Under the pieces are notes generated by a model that ran no database searches, had not been told where the DNA came from, and saw only the letters and a program-made list of their open reading frames with translations. Of a stretch of 64,000 nt of DNA, positions 1 through 10,556 are shown piece by piece. The DNA is taken from assembly GCA_016000195.1 (NCBI GenBank), contig JAECRO010000003.1, positions 1-64,000 on the forward strand, given 5' to 3'. The DNA comes from Burkholderiales bacterium (lineage in GTDB: Bacteria > Pseudomonadota > Gammaproteobacteria > Burkholderiales > Burkholderiaceae_C). Every line of letters begins with the position of its first letter. Position 1 is the stretch's first letter. The position numbers and the translations under genes are program-made.

Positions 1-42
1 GTCCAGTGAGAGTTCAAGCCCGACAGGCTGCTAGCATCCCCG

Positions 43-690
43 TTATTGAGGCGAAGGTAGGGGCTTTGCAGAAGGCTTGACGCGCTGCAATTGGTCAGCA
101 TCATGCTTAGCTCGACGTTCCCGGGCTTCCTTCTGGCGCGCATTAAATTTTTTTGCTTCTTCAACACCCTCAGCCTGCTGTCCGGTACGCGCCTGCATTT
201 TTTTCTGGTGCGCCAAAAGCCTTGCAGCACTGGCCTCGCGGGCAGCCGTTTCATTCGAGACTGCGGCACTCCGCTTCTGTTTCTTGTCTTTTTCAACCTC
301 AAGGCGACCTTGATAATCTTCAACTGCCTTGGTACGGCGATTGGCCTCCGCCTGCAGCTTCTCAGGCGATGATTTTTCCTCGGTTTTACGTATCTGCTGC
401 GCGCCCTTGATTTTTCGCTCTTCATCGTTGAGCAAAATTTCTTGCTGCCTTAGATCTGCCATGGCCTCCCTTCGCCGGGAATTGACCTTGTCGAGACAAC
501 TATTAACAGCAAATTTTTTGTAGCAAGCAGCATCTTCTGTCAAAAAACCGGCCTCCAGCCTGCTGCGCTCCGCAGAGATGGCTGTGCGCCGTGCATCAAT
601 GTTGCCTATTTCTCCATTCACGCCACTGGTTTGCGCACTTGCAAAACTGCTCAACCAGAGCAACAAGAAAGCAAAAATAATAGGTTTCAT
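43..690 (-). CDS. Secreted coiled-coil protein of unknown function
   Basis: 215 aa. The N-terminus is a clear Sec signal peptide (hydrophobic FAFLLLWLSSFASA, cleavage after ASAQ), so the protein is probably periplasmic. The mature part is very rich in Lys, Arg, Glu, Ala and Gln and looks like one long charged coiled coil. Two Cys residues (in DAACYKKFAVNSCLDK) could form a disulfide. The ATG overlaps the zapE stop codon by 4 bp (ATGA), so translation is probably coupled to zapE and the gene is the last of the sucA operon. I do not recognise a family. A structural or envelope role is only a guess. Confidence 0.75.
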   Translation of the reverse strand: MKPIIFAFLLLWLSSFASAQTSGVNGEIGNIDARRTAISAERSRLEAGFLTEDAACYKKFAVNSCLDKVNSRRREAMADLRQQEILLNDEERKIKGAQQIRKTEEKSSPEKLQAEANRRTKAVEDYQGRLEVEKDKKQKRSAAVSNETAAREASAARLLAHQKKMQARTGQQAEGVEEAKKFNARQKEARERRAKHDADQLQRVKPSAKPLPSPQ

Positions 691-1790
691 GTCAGGGTGG
701 TATCCACTGTTCTGTGCTTCAGGGCCAGGAACTCCATGGACTGCATTTCATTGAGTCGTGAGACGGTCCGCGGAAACTCATGCACCAAAGGGCCTTCGGT
801 GTACAACGCTTCCGGCGGCACAGCAGCGGACATGATCAGCTTGACCCTGCGGTCATACAGCACATCCACCAGCCAGGTAAACCGCCGCGCTTCGGAAGCC
901 ATGCGGACAGGCATATAAGGCACATCACTGAGCAGCAGGGTATGGAACTGGGTTGCAATTTCCAGATAGTCGTTTTGGGAGCGCGGCCCTCCGCACAGGG
1001 CTTTAAAGTCAAACCAAACCACGCCACCCGCTTTACGTCTGGCCTGAATCTGCCTGGACTCAATTTGCAGCACTGGATTTTCATCGTGCGATGTAGCCAA
1101 ACGGTTGAAAGTTTCCGTCATTTCGGCATCGGCCTGGGGGCCTAGCGGTGAATGGTAAAGCCTGGCCTGCTCCAGGGTACGTCTGCGGTAGTCCGTCCCA
1201 TTGTCAACATTGATGACTTGCATATGCGTCTTCAGCAACTCAATGGCAGGAAGGATGCGGTCTCGATGCAGTCCGTTCGGATAAAGCTCGTCAGGATGAA
1301 AGTTGGATGTGGTGACGAATCCAACGCCATTGTCAAACAAGGCGACCAGCATGCGATGAAGAATCATGGCATCGGTAATGTCCGCCACATGAAACTCGTC
1401 AAAACAGATCAGCCGGAAGCGCTTGGCAATACGCTTGCCCAACTCATCAAGCGGGTTGGCTGTGCCCTGCAGGTCCAGCAATTCCCGATGCACTTCACGC
1501 ATGAACTCATGAAAATGCAGCCGGACTTTTCGCCTGAGTGGCACCGCATTAAAAAAGCAGTCCATCAAAAAGCTTTTCCCACGCCCCACACCACCATGCA
1601 TGTACACGCCACGCGGAATGGGTGGCCGATTGATCAGCTTCTTGAAAGCGTTCGACCGCTGGCCCTTGTACGCAGCCCATTCCGTGGCACAGCGTTCCAG
1701 CGCGTCAATCGCACGCAACTGCGCCGGGTCACTTGCGTAGCCCCGCGCAGCAAGTTCGGTTTCGTAGGCTGAGCGTACAAGGTTCACCAC
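687..1790 (-). CDS. zapE: Cell division ATPase ZapE (AFG1/YhcM family)
   Basis: 367 aa, normal family length. AFG1-like P-loop ATPase: Walker A GGVGRGKS at residues 66-73, and Walker B within LICFDEFHV near residue 138 followed by the family-typical DITDAMIL. In E. coli ZapE acts with the Z-ring, and the mitochondrial homologue assists turnover of membrane proteins. The start is a GTG (two in tandem) with a GGAG upstream. It lies 21 nt after lpdA and overlaps the next gene by 4 bp, so it appears to be co-transcribed with sucA-sucB-lpdA, an order common in Burkholderiales. Confidence 0.92.
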   Translation of the reverse strand: MVNLVRSAYETELAARGYASDPAQLRAIDALERCATEWAAYKGQRSNAFKKLINRPPIPRGVYMHGGVGRGKSFLMDCFFNAVPLRRKVRLHFHEFMREVHRELLDLQGTANPLDELGKRIAKRFRLICFDEFHVADITDAMILHRMLVALFDNGVGFVTTSNFHPDELYPNGLHRDRILPAIELLKTHMQVINVDNGTDYRRRTLEQARLYHSPLGPQADAEMTETFNRLATSHDENPVLQIESRQIQARRKAGGVVWFDFKALCGGPRSQNDYLEIATQFHTLLLSDVPYMPVRMASEARRFTWLVDVLYDRRVKLIMSAAVPPEALYTEGPLVHEFPRTVSRLNEMQSMEFLALKHRTVDTTLT

Positions 1791-1811
1791 TGAATCTAAA
1801 CTCCGAGAAAA

Positions 1812-3239
1812 TCAGAAGTTCAGTGTGCGCTTTTCCACCGCCAGCGCGGCCTCCTTGGTGGCCTCGCTGAGTGATGGATGGGCATGACAAATCCGGGCGA
1901 TATCTTCGCTGCTGGCACGAAATTCCATCGCCACTACGCATTCAGCAATCAATTCGCTGGCCATGGGTCCGACGATATGAACACCAAGGATTTCATCGCT
2001 TGCAGCATCTGCCAGCATCTTGACCATGCCCGTGGTGTCGCCCAGCGCCCTCGCCCTGCCATTGGCCATGAAGGGGAATATGCCCGTTTTATAAGCACGT
2101 CCTTCAGCTTTCAGCTGTTCTTCGGTCTGGCCTACCCACGCTATCTCGGGGCTGGTGTAAATGACCCAGGGAATGGTGTTGAAGTTGACATGGCCGTGCT
2201 GACCGGCGATGCGCTCAGCCACTGCCACGCCCTCTTCTTCTGCCTTGTGCGCCAGCATCGGGCCGCGCACCACGTCACCCACGGCCCACACATTGGGCAA
2301 GTTGGTTTTGCAATCGCCATCGACCACAATCGCACCACGCTCGTCCAGGCTCAGGCCCACGGCTTCCGGATTCAAGCCGATGGTATTGGCCGTCCGGCCA
2401 ATAGAGATGATGAGTTTGTCCACCTCCAGCATCTGCGCTTCACCCTTGGCATTGGCATAAGCGATAGACACGCCCTTCTCGTCGTTCCTGATCTCGCCGA
2501 CATTGACGCCCAGCTCAATTTTCAGGCCCTGTTTGGTAAATGCCTTGTGCGCTTCCTTGGCGATTTGCTGATCGACCGCACCCAAAAAGGTGGGCAGTCC
2601 TTCGAGGATCGTGACCTCTGCACCCAGCCTGCGCCAGACAGACCCCATTTCAAGGCCGATCACGCCAGAACCGATCACGCCAAGCTTCTTCGGGACAGCG
2701 CCAATGCGCAGGGCTCCGTCATTCGACAGGATATTGACTTCATCGAAAGGCGTGCCGGGCAAAGCCCTGGCATTGGAGCCGGTAGCCACAATGATGTGCT
2801 TGCCAGAGATGGTTTCCTCGGCAATGCCTGCGACCTTGATGTCGTAGGCACCCTCCTTGGCAGCAGAAAACGAGCCTCGGCCATGAAAAAAAGCCACCTT
2901 GTTCTTTTTGAACAGGTAAATGATGCCGTCGTTGTTTTGCTTGACAACCGTATCCTTGCGGCCGACCATCTTTGCCACATCCAGCCCCAAGCCCTTGACC
3001 TCGATGCCATGATCGGCAAAGTGGTGCCCGGCATGCTCATAGTACTCAGAGGACTGCAGCAGTGCTTTGGAAGGAATGCAGCCGATATTGGTACAGGTTC
3101 CACCCAAGGCAGGAGCGCCTTTGGCATTCTTCCATTCGTCGATACAGGCAACGTTGAACCCGAGCTGGGCTGCACGAATGGCCGCAATGTAGCCACCAGG
3201 ACCGCCACCGATGACGATCACGTCAAATTGTTTGGACAT
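1812..3239 (-). CDS. lpdA: Dihydrolipoyl dehydrogenase (E3)
   Basis: 475 aa from the ATG that gives MSKQFDVIVIGGGPGGY; the longer ORF start at 3302 adds 21 residues with no homology character, and a GGAAAAG precedes the chosen ATG. FAD-binding GGGPGGY at the N-terminus, redox-active disulfide GGTCTNIGCIPSK, second Rossmann motif GSGVIGLEMG, and the C-terminal HAHPSLSE containing the catalytic His-Glu pair. It reoxidises dihydrolipoamide on the E2 subunit with NAD+. Placed 69 nt after sucB, so it is the E3 of the 2-oxoglutarate dehydrogenase complex, possibly shared with other dehydrogenases. Confidence 0.96.
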   Translation of the reverse strand: MSKQFDVIVIGGGPGGYIAAIRAAQLGFNVACIDEWKNAKGAPALGGTCTNIGCIPSKALLQSSEYYEHAGHHFADHGIEVKGLGLDVAKMVGRKDTVVKQNNDGIIYLFKKNKVAFFHGRGSFSAAKEGAYDIKVAGIAEETISGKHIIVATGSNARALPGTPFDEVNILSNDGALRIGAVPKKLGVIGSGVIGLEMGSVWRRLGAEVTILEGLPTFLGAVDQQIAKEAHKAFTKQGLKIELGVNVGEIRNDEKGVSIAYANAKGEAQMLEVDKLIISIGRTANTIGLNPEAVGLSLDERGAIVVDGDCKTNLPNVWAVGDVVRGPMLAHKAEEEGVAVAERIAGQHGHVNFNTIPWVIYTSPEIAWVGQTEEQLKAEGRAYKTGIFPFMANGRARALGDTTGMVKMLADAASDEILGVHIVGPMASELIAECVVAMEFRASSEDIARICHAHPSLSEATKEAALAVEKRTLNF

Positions 3240-3308
3240 GTTCTTTTCCAGTAAATGAGAGGCAGGGGCACACGGCCAGACGGCACTTGCCCTCTGCCCC
3301 AATAGGGT

Positions 3309-4571
3309 TTAAATATCGAACAGCAGGCGGGCGGGGTCTTCCAGCGCCTCTTTCATGGTGACCAGGCCCAGCACGGCCTCACGGCCATCAATGATGCGGT
3401 GGTCATAGCTCATCGCCAGGTAATTCATCGGACGAACCACGATCTGGCCGTTTTCGACAACCGCACGGTCCTTGGTGGCATGCACACCCAGAATCGCGGA
3501 TTGCGGCGGGTTAATGATCGGCGTTGAAAGCATCGAGCCGAACGTGCCACCATTGGAAATCGAGAACGTGCCGCCAGTCATCTCTTCGATGCCCAGTTTG
3601 CCGTCCTTCGCTTTTTGGCCAAATTCAGCAATTTTTTTCTCGATGTCGGCAAAGCTCATCTGATCAGCATTGCGCAGGATAGGCACGACCAGACCGCGCG
3701 GCGAACCGACGGCAATGCCAATGTCAAAGTAGCCGTGATAGACGATGTCGTTGCCGTCCACCGATGCGTTGATCATCGGGAACTTCTTGAGCGCATGCAC
3801 AGCAGCCTTGACGAAGAAACTCATGAAACCGATCTTGACGCCATGTTCCTTGCTGAAGGCATCCTGGAACTTCTTGCGCATCTCCATGACCGGAGCCATG
3901 TTGACTTCGTTGAAAGTCGTCAAGATGGCATTGGTCGACTGCGACTGCAAGAGACGCTCGGCAATGCGCGCACGCAGGCGGCTCATGGGAACGCGCTGTT
4001 CAGGGCGGTCGCCCAAGTCAACCGCGTTCACCGGCGCTGCCACTTTTGGCAAGAAAGTGGTCGGTGTGCCCGTCGGGATTGCGCTTGCAGCTATTGATTT
4101 AATAGCACCTGCAGCTGTCGCACCCAGAACATCACCCTTGGTGACACGGCCATCCTTGCCTGTTCCAGGAACCGTGCCTGCAGCCAGATTGTTGTCCGCC
4201 ATCAACTTGGCAGCGGAAGGCATGGGAACGCCAGCCATTGAGCCACCCGTTGATGCAACTGGTGCGGCTGCGGCGACCGATGTGGCAGACGCAGCAGGCG
4301 CTGCTGCGGATGCAATCGCGCCAGCCTTGCCTTCGGTGTCGATTCTTGCAATCACCTGGTCCGACACCACCGTACCGCCATCGGCCACCACCAGCTCAAT
4401 CAGCACACCGGCTGAAGGCGCGGGTACTTCAAGAACAACTTTGTCGGTTTCGATTTCGATCAAAATTTCGTCAACGGCAATTGCGTCGCCGACCTTCTTC
4501 TTCCACTGAAGCATGGTGGCCTCGGCCACTGATTCGGACAATTGGGGAACTTTAACTTCTACGATAGCCAT
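3309..4571 (-). CDS. sucB: Dihydrolipoyl succinyltransferase (E2 of 2-oxoglutarate dehydrogenase)
   Basis: 420 aa. Residues 1-75 are the lipoyl domain with lipoyl-lysine in ETDKV (Lys44). An Ala-rich linker follows, then an E3-binding domain around 117-151 ([10 protein letters not shown]..., [11 protein letters not shown]), a second linker, and the catalytic domain ending in [13 protein letters not shown] with the active-site His. It transfers the succinyl group to CoA in the TCA cycle. The second linker ([11 protein letters not shown]) is encoded by a copy of the 56-nt dispersed element described separately. Lies 49 nt after sucA in the same operon. Confidence 0.96.
   Translation of the reverse strand: MAIVEVKVPQLSESVAEATMLQWKKKVGDAIAVDEILIEIETDKVVLEVPAPSAGVLIELVVADGGTVVSDQVIARIDTEGKAGAIASAAAPAASATSVAAAAPVASTGGSMAGVPMPSAAKLMADNNLAAGTVPGTGKDGRVTKGDVLGATAAGAIKSIAASAIPTGTPTTFLPKVAAPVNAVDLGDRPEQRVPMSRLRARIAERLLQSQSTNAILTTFNEVNMAPVMEMRKKFQDAFSKEHGVKIGFMSFFVKAAVHALKKFPMINASVDGNDIVYHGYFDIGIAVGSPRGLVVPILRNADQMSFADIEKKIAEFGQKAKDGKLGIEEMTGGTFSISNGGTFGSMLSTPIINPPQSAILGVHATKDRAVVENGQIVVRPMNYLAMSYDHRIIDGREAVLGLVTMKEALEDPARLLFDI
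4051..4106 (+). repeat. 56-nt dispersed element, copy in sucB linker
   Basis: The terminal 17-nt palindrome GCTATTGATTTAATAGC (4090-4106) and the preceding GCGCTTGCA agree with the family. The left half (4051-4080) is diverged. On the sucB strand it reads in frame as [11 protein letters not shown], in the linker between the E3-binding and catalytic domains. Confidence 0.6.
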
Positions 4572-4620
4572 TTTGATTCTTTCGTTTGTTTTCTTGTATT
4601 TCCAGGAAGTGGCAGGACGC

Positions 4621-7512
4621 TTATTTGGTCAGCACAAAACCTTTTAATTTGGAAAATGCGCCATCCACCAGCGCTTTTTGCTGTTCCTGATGCAAGTGCG
4701 AATAACCGACGGCAGGAGAAGCCGATGCAGCACGTCCTGAATAGCCCAGTTTTTGGCCATCAAACATGTTCTCGTGAATGTAGTGCTGCACAAAGAACCA
4801 GGCACCCTGGTTTTGCGGCTCATCCTGGCACCACACGATGTCGGTTGCATTGGGGTATTTTTTCAACTCTGCGGCAAACGCCTTGTGCGGGAAAGGGTAA
4901 AGCTGCTCAACACGAAGGATCACGGCATCATCAATGCCTTTTTCCTGACGCTTCTTGACCAGGTCGTAATACACCTTGCCCGAGCAGGCAATGATCCGTT
5001 TGACCTTGTCCGCTCTTTTGATGACCTCTTCCTTGTTCTCAGGGATAACCGTCTGAAAAGCACCCTTCGTGAACTCGGACAGCGGCGAGGTCGCATCCTT
5101 GTTACGCAATAGCGACTTGGGCGTCATGATGATCAGCGGCTTGCGAAGGTTACGCACCATCTGGCGACGCAGCACATGGAAAATCTGGCTGGCAGTCGTA
5201 GGCTGAACCACCTGCATGTTGGCATCGGCCGACAGTTGCATGAAACGTTCGAGGCGTGCAGAACTATGCTCCGGCCCCTGGCCCTCATAACCGTGCGGCA
5301 GCATCAGCGTGATGCCATTGACACGGCCCCACTTGACTTCGCCAGATGCAATGAACTGGTCAATCACAACCTGTGCGCCATTGGCAAAATCGCCGAACTG
5401 GGCTTCCCAGATCACCATGGTGCTTGGATCATTGGACGCGTAACCGTACTCAAAAGCCAGCACGGCCTCTTCGGAAAGGATCGAGTCGATGACGACAAAC
5501 GGCGCCTGGCTTTCAGCCACGTTTTGGAGCGGGACATAAGTGCCTGTGTCCCACTTTTCGCGGCTCTGATCATGAATGACAGCATGGCGGTGCGTGAAAG
5601 TTCCGCGTCCGCAATCCTCACCCGACAAACGCACCGGATAGCCGCTGGCCACAAGGGAGGCAAATGCCATGTGCTCGCCCATGCCCCAGTCCACCGGAAT
5701 ATCGCCACGCCCCATGGCGGCGCGGTCGTCATAAACCTTCTTGACCAGATTGTGCGGCGTCACGGTCGAGGGAATATTCGTGATCTTGTCGGCCAGTCGC
5801 TTCCACTCGGCCATGGGAATGGCGGTGTCACCTGCATCGGTCCACTTCTTGCCCACGTAGGGACTCCAGTCCACTGCGTATTTGCTTTTGAAATTGGTCA
5901 ATACCGGATCAAAAGTGCTCTTTCCTGCGTCAAGCGCAGCACGCGTCGCCTTGACCATGTCATCACCCAGGGTATCGCCCATGCCTTGCGCCGTCAGCTT
6001 GTCGGCATAAAGGCGGCGTGTGCCGGGATGCTGTGCAATCTTCTTGTACATCAGCGGCTGGGTCAGCGCCGGTGTATCCTGCTCGTTGTGGCCGAGCTTG
6101 CGAAAGCAGATGATGTCAACCACGACATCTTTCTGGAACTCCATGCGGAATTCAAGCGCCAGCTGGGTAGCCAGCACCACGGCTTCCGGATCGTCACCGT
6201 TGACGTGCAGCACAGGCGCCTCAATCATCTTGACGACGTCGGTGCAATACAGCGTGGAACGGCTGTCGCGCGGATCGCTGGTGGTAAAGCCGATCTGGTT
6301 ATTGATCACGAGGTGGACCGTGCCGCCCGTGGAGTAACCCCGGGTTTCGGCCAGGGCCAGCGTTTCCATGACCACGCCCTGCCCGGCAAATGCCGCATCG
6401 CCATGCACCAGCACAGGCAACACCTGCAGACCTTTGGGGTCGGCACGGCGGTCCATGCGGGCACGAACCGAACCCTCCACGACCGGGTTCACAATTTCAA
6501 GGTGAGAAGGATTAAAGGCCAGCGACAGGTGAACCGGACCGCCTGGCGTCGTCACGTCGGAGCTGAAACCCTGGTGATATTTGACATCACCGCTAGGCAG
6601 ATCTTCAGGTGCCGTATGGTCAAATTCAGCGAACAGATCAGCAGGCACTTTGCCCAGCGAATTGACCAGCACATTCAGCCGGCCGCGGTGTGCCATGCCA
6701 ATCACGATTTCCTGCACGCCGATTTCGCCGCCGCGCTGGATCAACTCATCCATGCTGGCAATGAAGCTTTCGCCGCCTTCCAGGGAGAAACGCTTTTGGC
6801 CCACATATTTAGTATGCAAAAAGCGCTCAAGGCCTTCAGCAGCGGTGAGGCGGTCCAGAAGATGAAGCTTCTTTTCCCTGGATAAATTAGGCTTGCTGCG
6901 AATGCTTTCGAGCTTTTGTTGCCACCAGCGTTTCTGGTTCTGGTCGGTGGCGTACATGTATTCGGCGCCAATCGTGCCGCAATAGGTTTCGCGCAGCGCA
7001 TTGAGCAACTCGCGCAAACTCATGGTTTCTTTGCCGAAGAAGGTGTTGCTGGTATTGAACACAATCTCCTGATCGGCATCGGTGAAGCCGTAAAAAGATG
7101 GAGCCAGTTCAGGAATATTGTCGCGTTCGGCGCGTTTGAGTGGATCCAGATCAGCCCAGCGGGCACCAACGTTGCGGTAAGCCGCAATCAACTGTTGGAC
7201 AGCTGTGCGCTTGCGCCCCATTTCGGAGTCGGCGCCGCTGGCAAGCACGACTCTTGTCTGGCCCTGCTTGGCACGCTCGGCAAAAGCGTTGACAACCGGC
7301 AAGTGGGGAACATCCTTGGCGCTACTGCCATCCGTTGCGGGGACGTGCTGGAGTGCGTCGAAATATTCACGCCAGTTATCGGTGACGCTGCCAGGATTGG
7401 CGAGGTAATTTTCGTACATCTCTTCGACATAAGGCGCATTGCCGCCGAAAAGATAGCTATTGCCCTGATAGGCTGTATATACAGACGCAGGTGACTGCAA
7501 GTTTGAACTCAT
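4621..7512 (-). CDS. sucA: 2-oxoglutarate dehydrogenase E1 component
   Basis: 963 aa from the ATG at 7512, chosen because GGAGG lies 9 nt upstream and the product starts [20 protein letters not shown]; the ORF-track start adds 11 residues. Thiamine-diphosphate-dependent decarboxylase: [28 protein letters not shown] and [17 protein letters not shown] are hallmark E1o segments, with the transketolase-like [13 protein letters not shown] and the C-terminal [14 protein letters not shown]. It catalyses the rate-limiting TCA step to succinyl-dihydrolipoamide. First gene of the sucA-sucB-lpdA-zapE operon. Confidence 0.97.
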   Translation of the reverse strand: MSSNLQSPASVYTAYQGNSYLFGGNAPYVEEMYENYLANPGSVTDNWREYFDALQHVPATDGSSAKDVPHLPVVNAFAERAKQGQTRVVLASGADSEMGRKRTAVQQLIAAYRNVGARWADLDPLKRAERDNIPELAPSFYGFTDADQEIVFNTSNTFFGKETMSLRELLNALRETYCGTIGAEYMYATDQNQKRWWQQKLESIRSKPNLSREKKLHLLDRLTAAEGLERFLHTKYVGQKRFSLEGGESFIASMDELIQRGGEIGVQEIVIGMAHRGRLNVLVNSLGKVPADLFAEFDHTAPEDLPSGDVKYHQGFSSDVTTPGGPVHLSLAFNPSHLEIVNPVVEGSVRARMDRRADPKGLQVLPVLVHGDAAFAGQGVVMETLALAETRGYSTGGTVHLVINNQIGFTTSDPRDSRSTLYCTDVVKMIEAPVLHVNGDDPEAVVLATQLALEFRMEFQKDVVVDIICFRKLGHNEQDTPALTQPLMYKKIAQHPGTRRLYADKLTAQGMGDTLGDDMVKATRAALDAGKSTFDPVLTNFKSKYAVDWSPYVGKKWTDAGDTAIPMAEWKRLADKITNIPSTVTPHNLVKKVYDDRAAMGRGDIPVDWGMGEHMAFASLVASGYPVRLSGEDCGRGTFTHRHAVIHDQSREKWDTGTYVPLQNVAESQAPFVVIDSILSEEAVLAFEYGYASNDPSTMVIWEAQFGDFANGAQVVIDQFIASGEVKWGRVNGITLMLPHGYEGQGPEHSSARLERFMQLSADANMQVVQPTTASQIFHVLRRQMVRNLRKPLIIMTPKSLLRNKDATSPLSEFTKGAFQTVIPENKEEVIKRADKVKRIIACSGKVYYDLVKKRQEKGIDDAVILRVEQLYPFPHKAFAAELKKYPNATDIVWCQDEPQNQGAWFFVQHYIHENMFDGQKLGYSGRAASASPAVGYSHLHQEQQKALVDGAFSKLKGFVLTK

Positions 7513-7560
7513 ATCCGCTGACCTCCGTTTCCCTTGGGGAAACATTAGCTGGTTAAAGCT

Positions 7561-7572
7561 GGTTAATTAACC
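7561..7572. promoter_or_regulatory. Perfect palindrome GGTTAATTAACC upstream of sucA
   Basis: Twelve-base perfect palindrome about 50 nt before the sucA start, overlapping a tandem AGCTGGTTAA repeat. Position and symmetry suit a regulator binding site. No regulator can be named from sequence alone. Confidence 0.3.
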
Positions 7573-7890
7573 TTCCGCAACACGGCTGAACCGATTAGCG
7601 GATGCGACTGTGGCAAGGAAGGACCTTCAGAAACAGCTGGGATTGTGCCACCTTACGGCTGAAACACAAAGACCCTTGCTATCTTTTTGAATCACACTTT
7701 CAAATTTTCATATGTTTTTAAAGCCTGCATGATTGAAGACAGTTTTTCAGCAATTGATGCTTCAAGCGTGGGAAGTTGTCAGCGTCGAGCTGACTTTTGC
7801 ATGCTATGCATCTGTTGGCGCATCAGCCTATGGGCAAAAGCGGCTCAGAAAACCCGTGCAGTTCCATGCATCGAAAGGCTGCTCAAGAAG

Positions 7891-7913
7891 CCCGGCGGAC
7901 AATGCCGGGTTTT
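7891..7913 (-). terminator. Possible rng terminator hairpin
   Basis: CCCGGC ggacaat GCCGGG stem-loop 33 nt after the rng stop. On the minus strand the tail is CTTCTT, only moderately T-rich; the better T-run (TTTT) faces the plus strand, where no gene is called. Weak evidence. Confidence 0.35.
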
Positions 7914-7945
7914 CCTGATTTGACATGCGTGCAAATCGACCTCGG

Positions 7946-9445
7946 TCACAACAGCACGATATCGTATTGTTCTTGCGCCATGACTGCTTCAGCCTGCAGG
8001 GAAATGGGTTTTCCAATAAAGTCGCTCAAGCTCGCCAGATGCTGGCTTTCTTCATCCAGAAATAGTTCAATCACTTTGGGTGAAGCCACTACCCTGAATT
8101 CCCTTGGATTGAACTGCCGCGCCTCGCGCAAAATTTCACGCAGAATGTCATAGGTCACGCTGCGGGCCGTTTTGACAATGCCTTTTCCGGTACAGGCACT
8201 GCAAGGTTCGCAGAGCTGATGCGCCAGCGACTCACGGGTCCGCTTGCGCGTCATTTCGAGCAATCCCAGCGCCGAAAAGCCGTTCACCGCTGTCTTGATG
8301 CGATCCCGGGCCAGCTGCCTTTTGAACTCGGCCAGCACCGCACCACGGTGGTGTTCCTTGCTCATGTCGATGTAATCGACAATTACGATCCCGCCCAGAT
8401 TGCGCAGACGAAGTTGCCGGGCAATTGCCTGAGCGGCCTCAAGATTGGTTTTATAAATAGTTTCTTCGAAATTACGGGCTCCGACAAACCCGCCGGTATT
8501 CACGTCAATGGTTGTCAAGGCTTCGGTTTGGTCAATGACCAGATACCCACCGGATTTGAGATCCACTCTGCGGCCAAGCGCTTTGGCGATTTCCTCGTCA
8601 ATATTGAACAGGTCAAAAATAGGCCGTTCGCCGCTGTAAAGCTGAAGTTTTGACACCGTTGAAGGCATGAACTCTACCGCGAACGCTTTCAGTTTTTCAA
8701 ACTGCTCACGGGAGTCAATGCGAATGGTTTGCGTATTTTCCAACACCATATCGCGCAATACACGCTGCACCAGACTCAGATCCTGATGCAAAACCGACGC
8801 AGCAGGCAAACGCAATGAGGCTTCCTTGATACGTACCCAGGTTTTCCGTAAATAAGCGATGTCCTCGGACAGTTCTGTTTCGGTAGCATCTTCCCCGTTC
8901 GTGCGAAGGATAAACCCGCCTCCGAGATCACCGACCAGCGCCTGAACACGCTGACGCAAGTCTTCGCGCTGCCGGGGCGGAATTTTTTGCGACACACCGA
9001 TATGGTTGTCCTGGGGCAAAAAGACCAGCAAACGGCCAGCGATGCTGATTTGCGCCGTCAGTCGGGCGCCTTTGGTACCCATCGGATCTTTCAACACCTG
9101 CACCATCACGGTCTGCCCTTCGAACAGCTGCTTTTCAATTGGCTGAAGGGCTGAACCCGGCGGCGCTGTCGATGAATTGCCAGCCTGCGGCTCGGGTTCT
9201 GCATGACGGCTGTTGATGCTGCTCATCAAGTCGGCAACATGCAGAAATGCGGCGCGGTCCAGGCCTATGTCGATGAATGCAGACTGCATTCCCGGCAGCA
9301 CCCGCACCACCTTGCCAAGGTACACATTACCGACCAAGCCACGTTCAAGCGTGCGCTCGACCTGCAACTCCTGCACGGCTGCATGCTCCACCACAGCAAC
9401 TCGCGTTTCCTGCGGCGACCAGTTAATCAGGATTTCTTGTTGCAT
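7946..9445 (-). CDS. rng: Ribonuclease G
   Basis: 499 aa, the length of RNase G rather than RNase E. N-terminal S1 domain (RGLVGNVYLGKVVRVLPGMQSAFIDIG), catalytic DNase-I-like core with TIDVNTGGFVGARNFEETI and IVIVDYIDM carrying the metal-binding Asp residues, and the zinc-link-like CEPCSACTGKG. It processes the 16S rRNA 5' end and degrades some mRNAs. The first residues MQQEILINWSPQETRVAVVE are typical. Lies 20 nt after maf, as in many proteobacteria, at the end of the yebC-to-rng minus-strand run. Confidence 0.96.
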   Translation of the reverse strand: MQQEILINWSPQETRVAVVEHAAVQELQVERTLERGLVGNVYLGKVVRVLPGMQSAFIDIGLDRAAFLHVADLMSSINSRHAEPEPQAGNSSTAPPGSALQPIEKQLFEGQTVMVQVLKDPMGTKGARLTAQISIAGRLLVFLPQDNHIGVSQKIPPRQREDLRQRVQALVGDLGGGFILRTNGEDATETELSEDIAYLRKTWVRIKEASLRLPAASVLHQDLSLVQRVLRDMVLENTQTIRIDSREQFEKLKAFAVEFMPSTVSKLQLYSGERPIFDLFNIDEEIAKALGRRVDLKSGGYLVIDQTEALTTIDVNTGGFVGARNFEETIYKTNLEAAQAIARQLRLRNLGGIVIVDYIDMSKEHHRGAVLAEFKRQLARDRIKTAVNGFSALGLLEMTRKRTRESLAHQLCEPCSACTGKGIVKTARSVTYDILREILREARQFNPREFRVVASPKVIELFLDEESQHLASLSDFIGKPISLQAEAVMAQEQYDIVLL

Positions 9446-9465
9446 GGTTGTCAGACGATATAAGG

Positions 9466-10068
9466 CTAAATTTCAAGACCGGCCGCCTGAAGCAACGAGG
9501 CTGTTTCCCATAGAGGCAGCCCCATGATGCCGCTGTAGCTGCCGTTGATACGGGTGATGTGCATCGCCACCCTGCCCTGGATGGCGTAAGCTCCCGCTTT
9601 ACCCATGGGTTCACCAGTGGCCACGTAAGTCCCGATCTGCCTGGCGGTCATGGACTCAAAACTTACGCGTGAGGTACTGAGTGCTTCAAATCGCTGCAGC
9701 CCCTGCTGGACAGCAACCGCAGTCAGAACACGATGGGTCTTGCCAGCCAGTTCAGACAACATGCGTGCTGCATCCTGGGAGTCGTCCGGCTTGCCGTAAA
9801 TGATGCGCCCCAGTGCCACGGTGGTGTCAGAGCACAAAATAGGCGCAGGCAGCAGTTTGCGCTGAGCTAAACGCACCGAGGCCGCATCAAGCTTCAGCCC
9901 TGTAACCCGCTTGACGTAGGCCGCAGGCGCCTCATTGGGCAGTGCAATCTCCAGCGCTTCCGCATCTTCGGCGGCATCTGGCAACAGCAACTCATAACGA
10001 ATACCCAACTGTTCCAGCAGCTGACGACGCCTCGGACTTTGAGAAGCCAGATAAACAAAATTCACCAT
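9466..10068 (-). CDS. maf: Maf-family nucleotide pyrophosphatase
   Basis: 200 aa from the ATG giving MVNFVYLASQSPRRRQLLEQLG; the upstream 20 residues of the ORF lack family character. The N-terminal S-x-SPRRxxLL motif, CSDTTVALGRIIYGKPDD, and the C-terminal YAIQGRVAMHITRINGSYSGIMGLPL identify the Maf house-cleaning NTP pyrophosphatase family (dTTP/UTP or m7GTP subgroup not resolved). It hydrolyses non-canonical or excess nucleotides. Sits between rlmH (20 nt) and rng (20 nt), the usual arrangement. Confidence 0.93.
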   Translation of the reverse strand: MVNFVYLASQSPRRRQLLEQLGIRYELLLPDAAEDAEALEIALPNEAPAAYVKRVTGLKLDAASVRLAQRKLLPAPILCSDTTVALGRIIYGKPDDSQDAARMLSELAGKTHRVLTAVAVQQGLQRFEALSTSRVSFESMTARQIGTYVATGEPMGKAGAYAIQGRVAMHITRINGSYSGIMGLPLWETASLLQAAGLEI

Positions 10069-10088
10069 ACTCAAAATACCTGCAAAAA

Positions 10089-10556
10089 CTACTCGCGATG
10101 ATACGGGTGATTGATGGTGATACTCCACGCCCGGTAAAGCTGCTCAATCAGCAGCACGCGCACCATGGCATGTGGCAGGGTCAGGTCCGAGAGACGAATG
10201 CGCTGATGGGCTGACTGCTTGAAACCGGCATCCAGACCATCCGGCCCACCAATCACGATGGCAACATCGTCACCGGACAGTTGCCAGCTTTTGAGATGCT
10301 CGGCCAGCGCCATGGTGGTGACGGCCAAGCCACGCTCATCCAGCGCAACGATCCGGCAGCCCCGGGCAATGGCGCCTTCAATGCGGGTGCGCTCCGCTGA
10401 CAGCAGGTTTTCCAGGGTTTTGGAGCCGCGCGGCTCGGTTTTGACTGCCTTGAGCTCAACCTTCAGCTCAGGCGGAAAGCGTTTGGCGTAGTCGTCATAA
10501 GCCGTCTGGGCCCAGTCGGGCACTTTCTGGCCGACGGCTACGATGGTCAGCCTCAT
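10089..10556 (-). CDS. rlmH: 23S rRNA pseudouridine-1915 N3-methyltransferase
   Basis: 155 aa, exact family length. SPOUT-class methyltransferase: AdoMet-binding knot segment [23 protein letters not shown] and the C-terminal [25 protein letters not shown] are diagnostic. N3-methylates pseudouridine 1915 in helix 69 of 23S rRNA using SAM. The ATG overlaps the rsfS stop by 4 bp, so translation is coupled to the ribosomal silencing factor gene. Confidence 0.97.
   Translation of the reverse strand: MRLTIVAVGQKVPDWAQTAYDDYAKRFPPELKVELKAVKTEPRGSKTLENLLSAERTRIEGAIARGCRIVALDERGLAVTTMALAEHLKSWQLSGDDVAIVIGGPDGLDAGFKQSAHQRIRLSDLTLPHAMVRVLLIEQLYRAWSITINHPYHRE

Larger units (their letters stand above)
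7513..7945. other. Intergenic region between rng and sucA
   Basis: 433 nt upstream of sucA and downstream of rng, both on minus, so it should hold the sucA promoter. Visible structure: a perfect 12-bp palindrome GGTTAATTAACC at 7561-7572 and a GC hairpin at 7891-7909 near the end of rng. The short ORFs here (for example 7687-7923 plus) show no protein-like composition and are not called. Confidence 0.6.

Noticed and set aside
5176-6885. 569-aa plus-strand ORF opposite sucA
   Set aside because: Antisense shadow; no signal, domain or ribosome binding site, whereas sucA is full length.
7687-7923. 78-aa plus ORF between rng and sucA
   Set aside because: No protein-like composition or ribosome binding site and not recognisable; probably chance.
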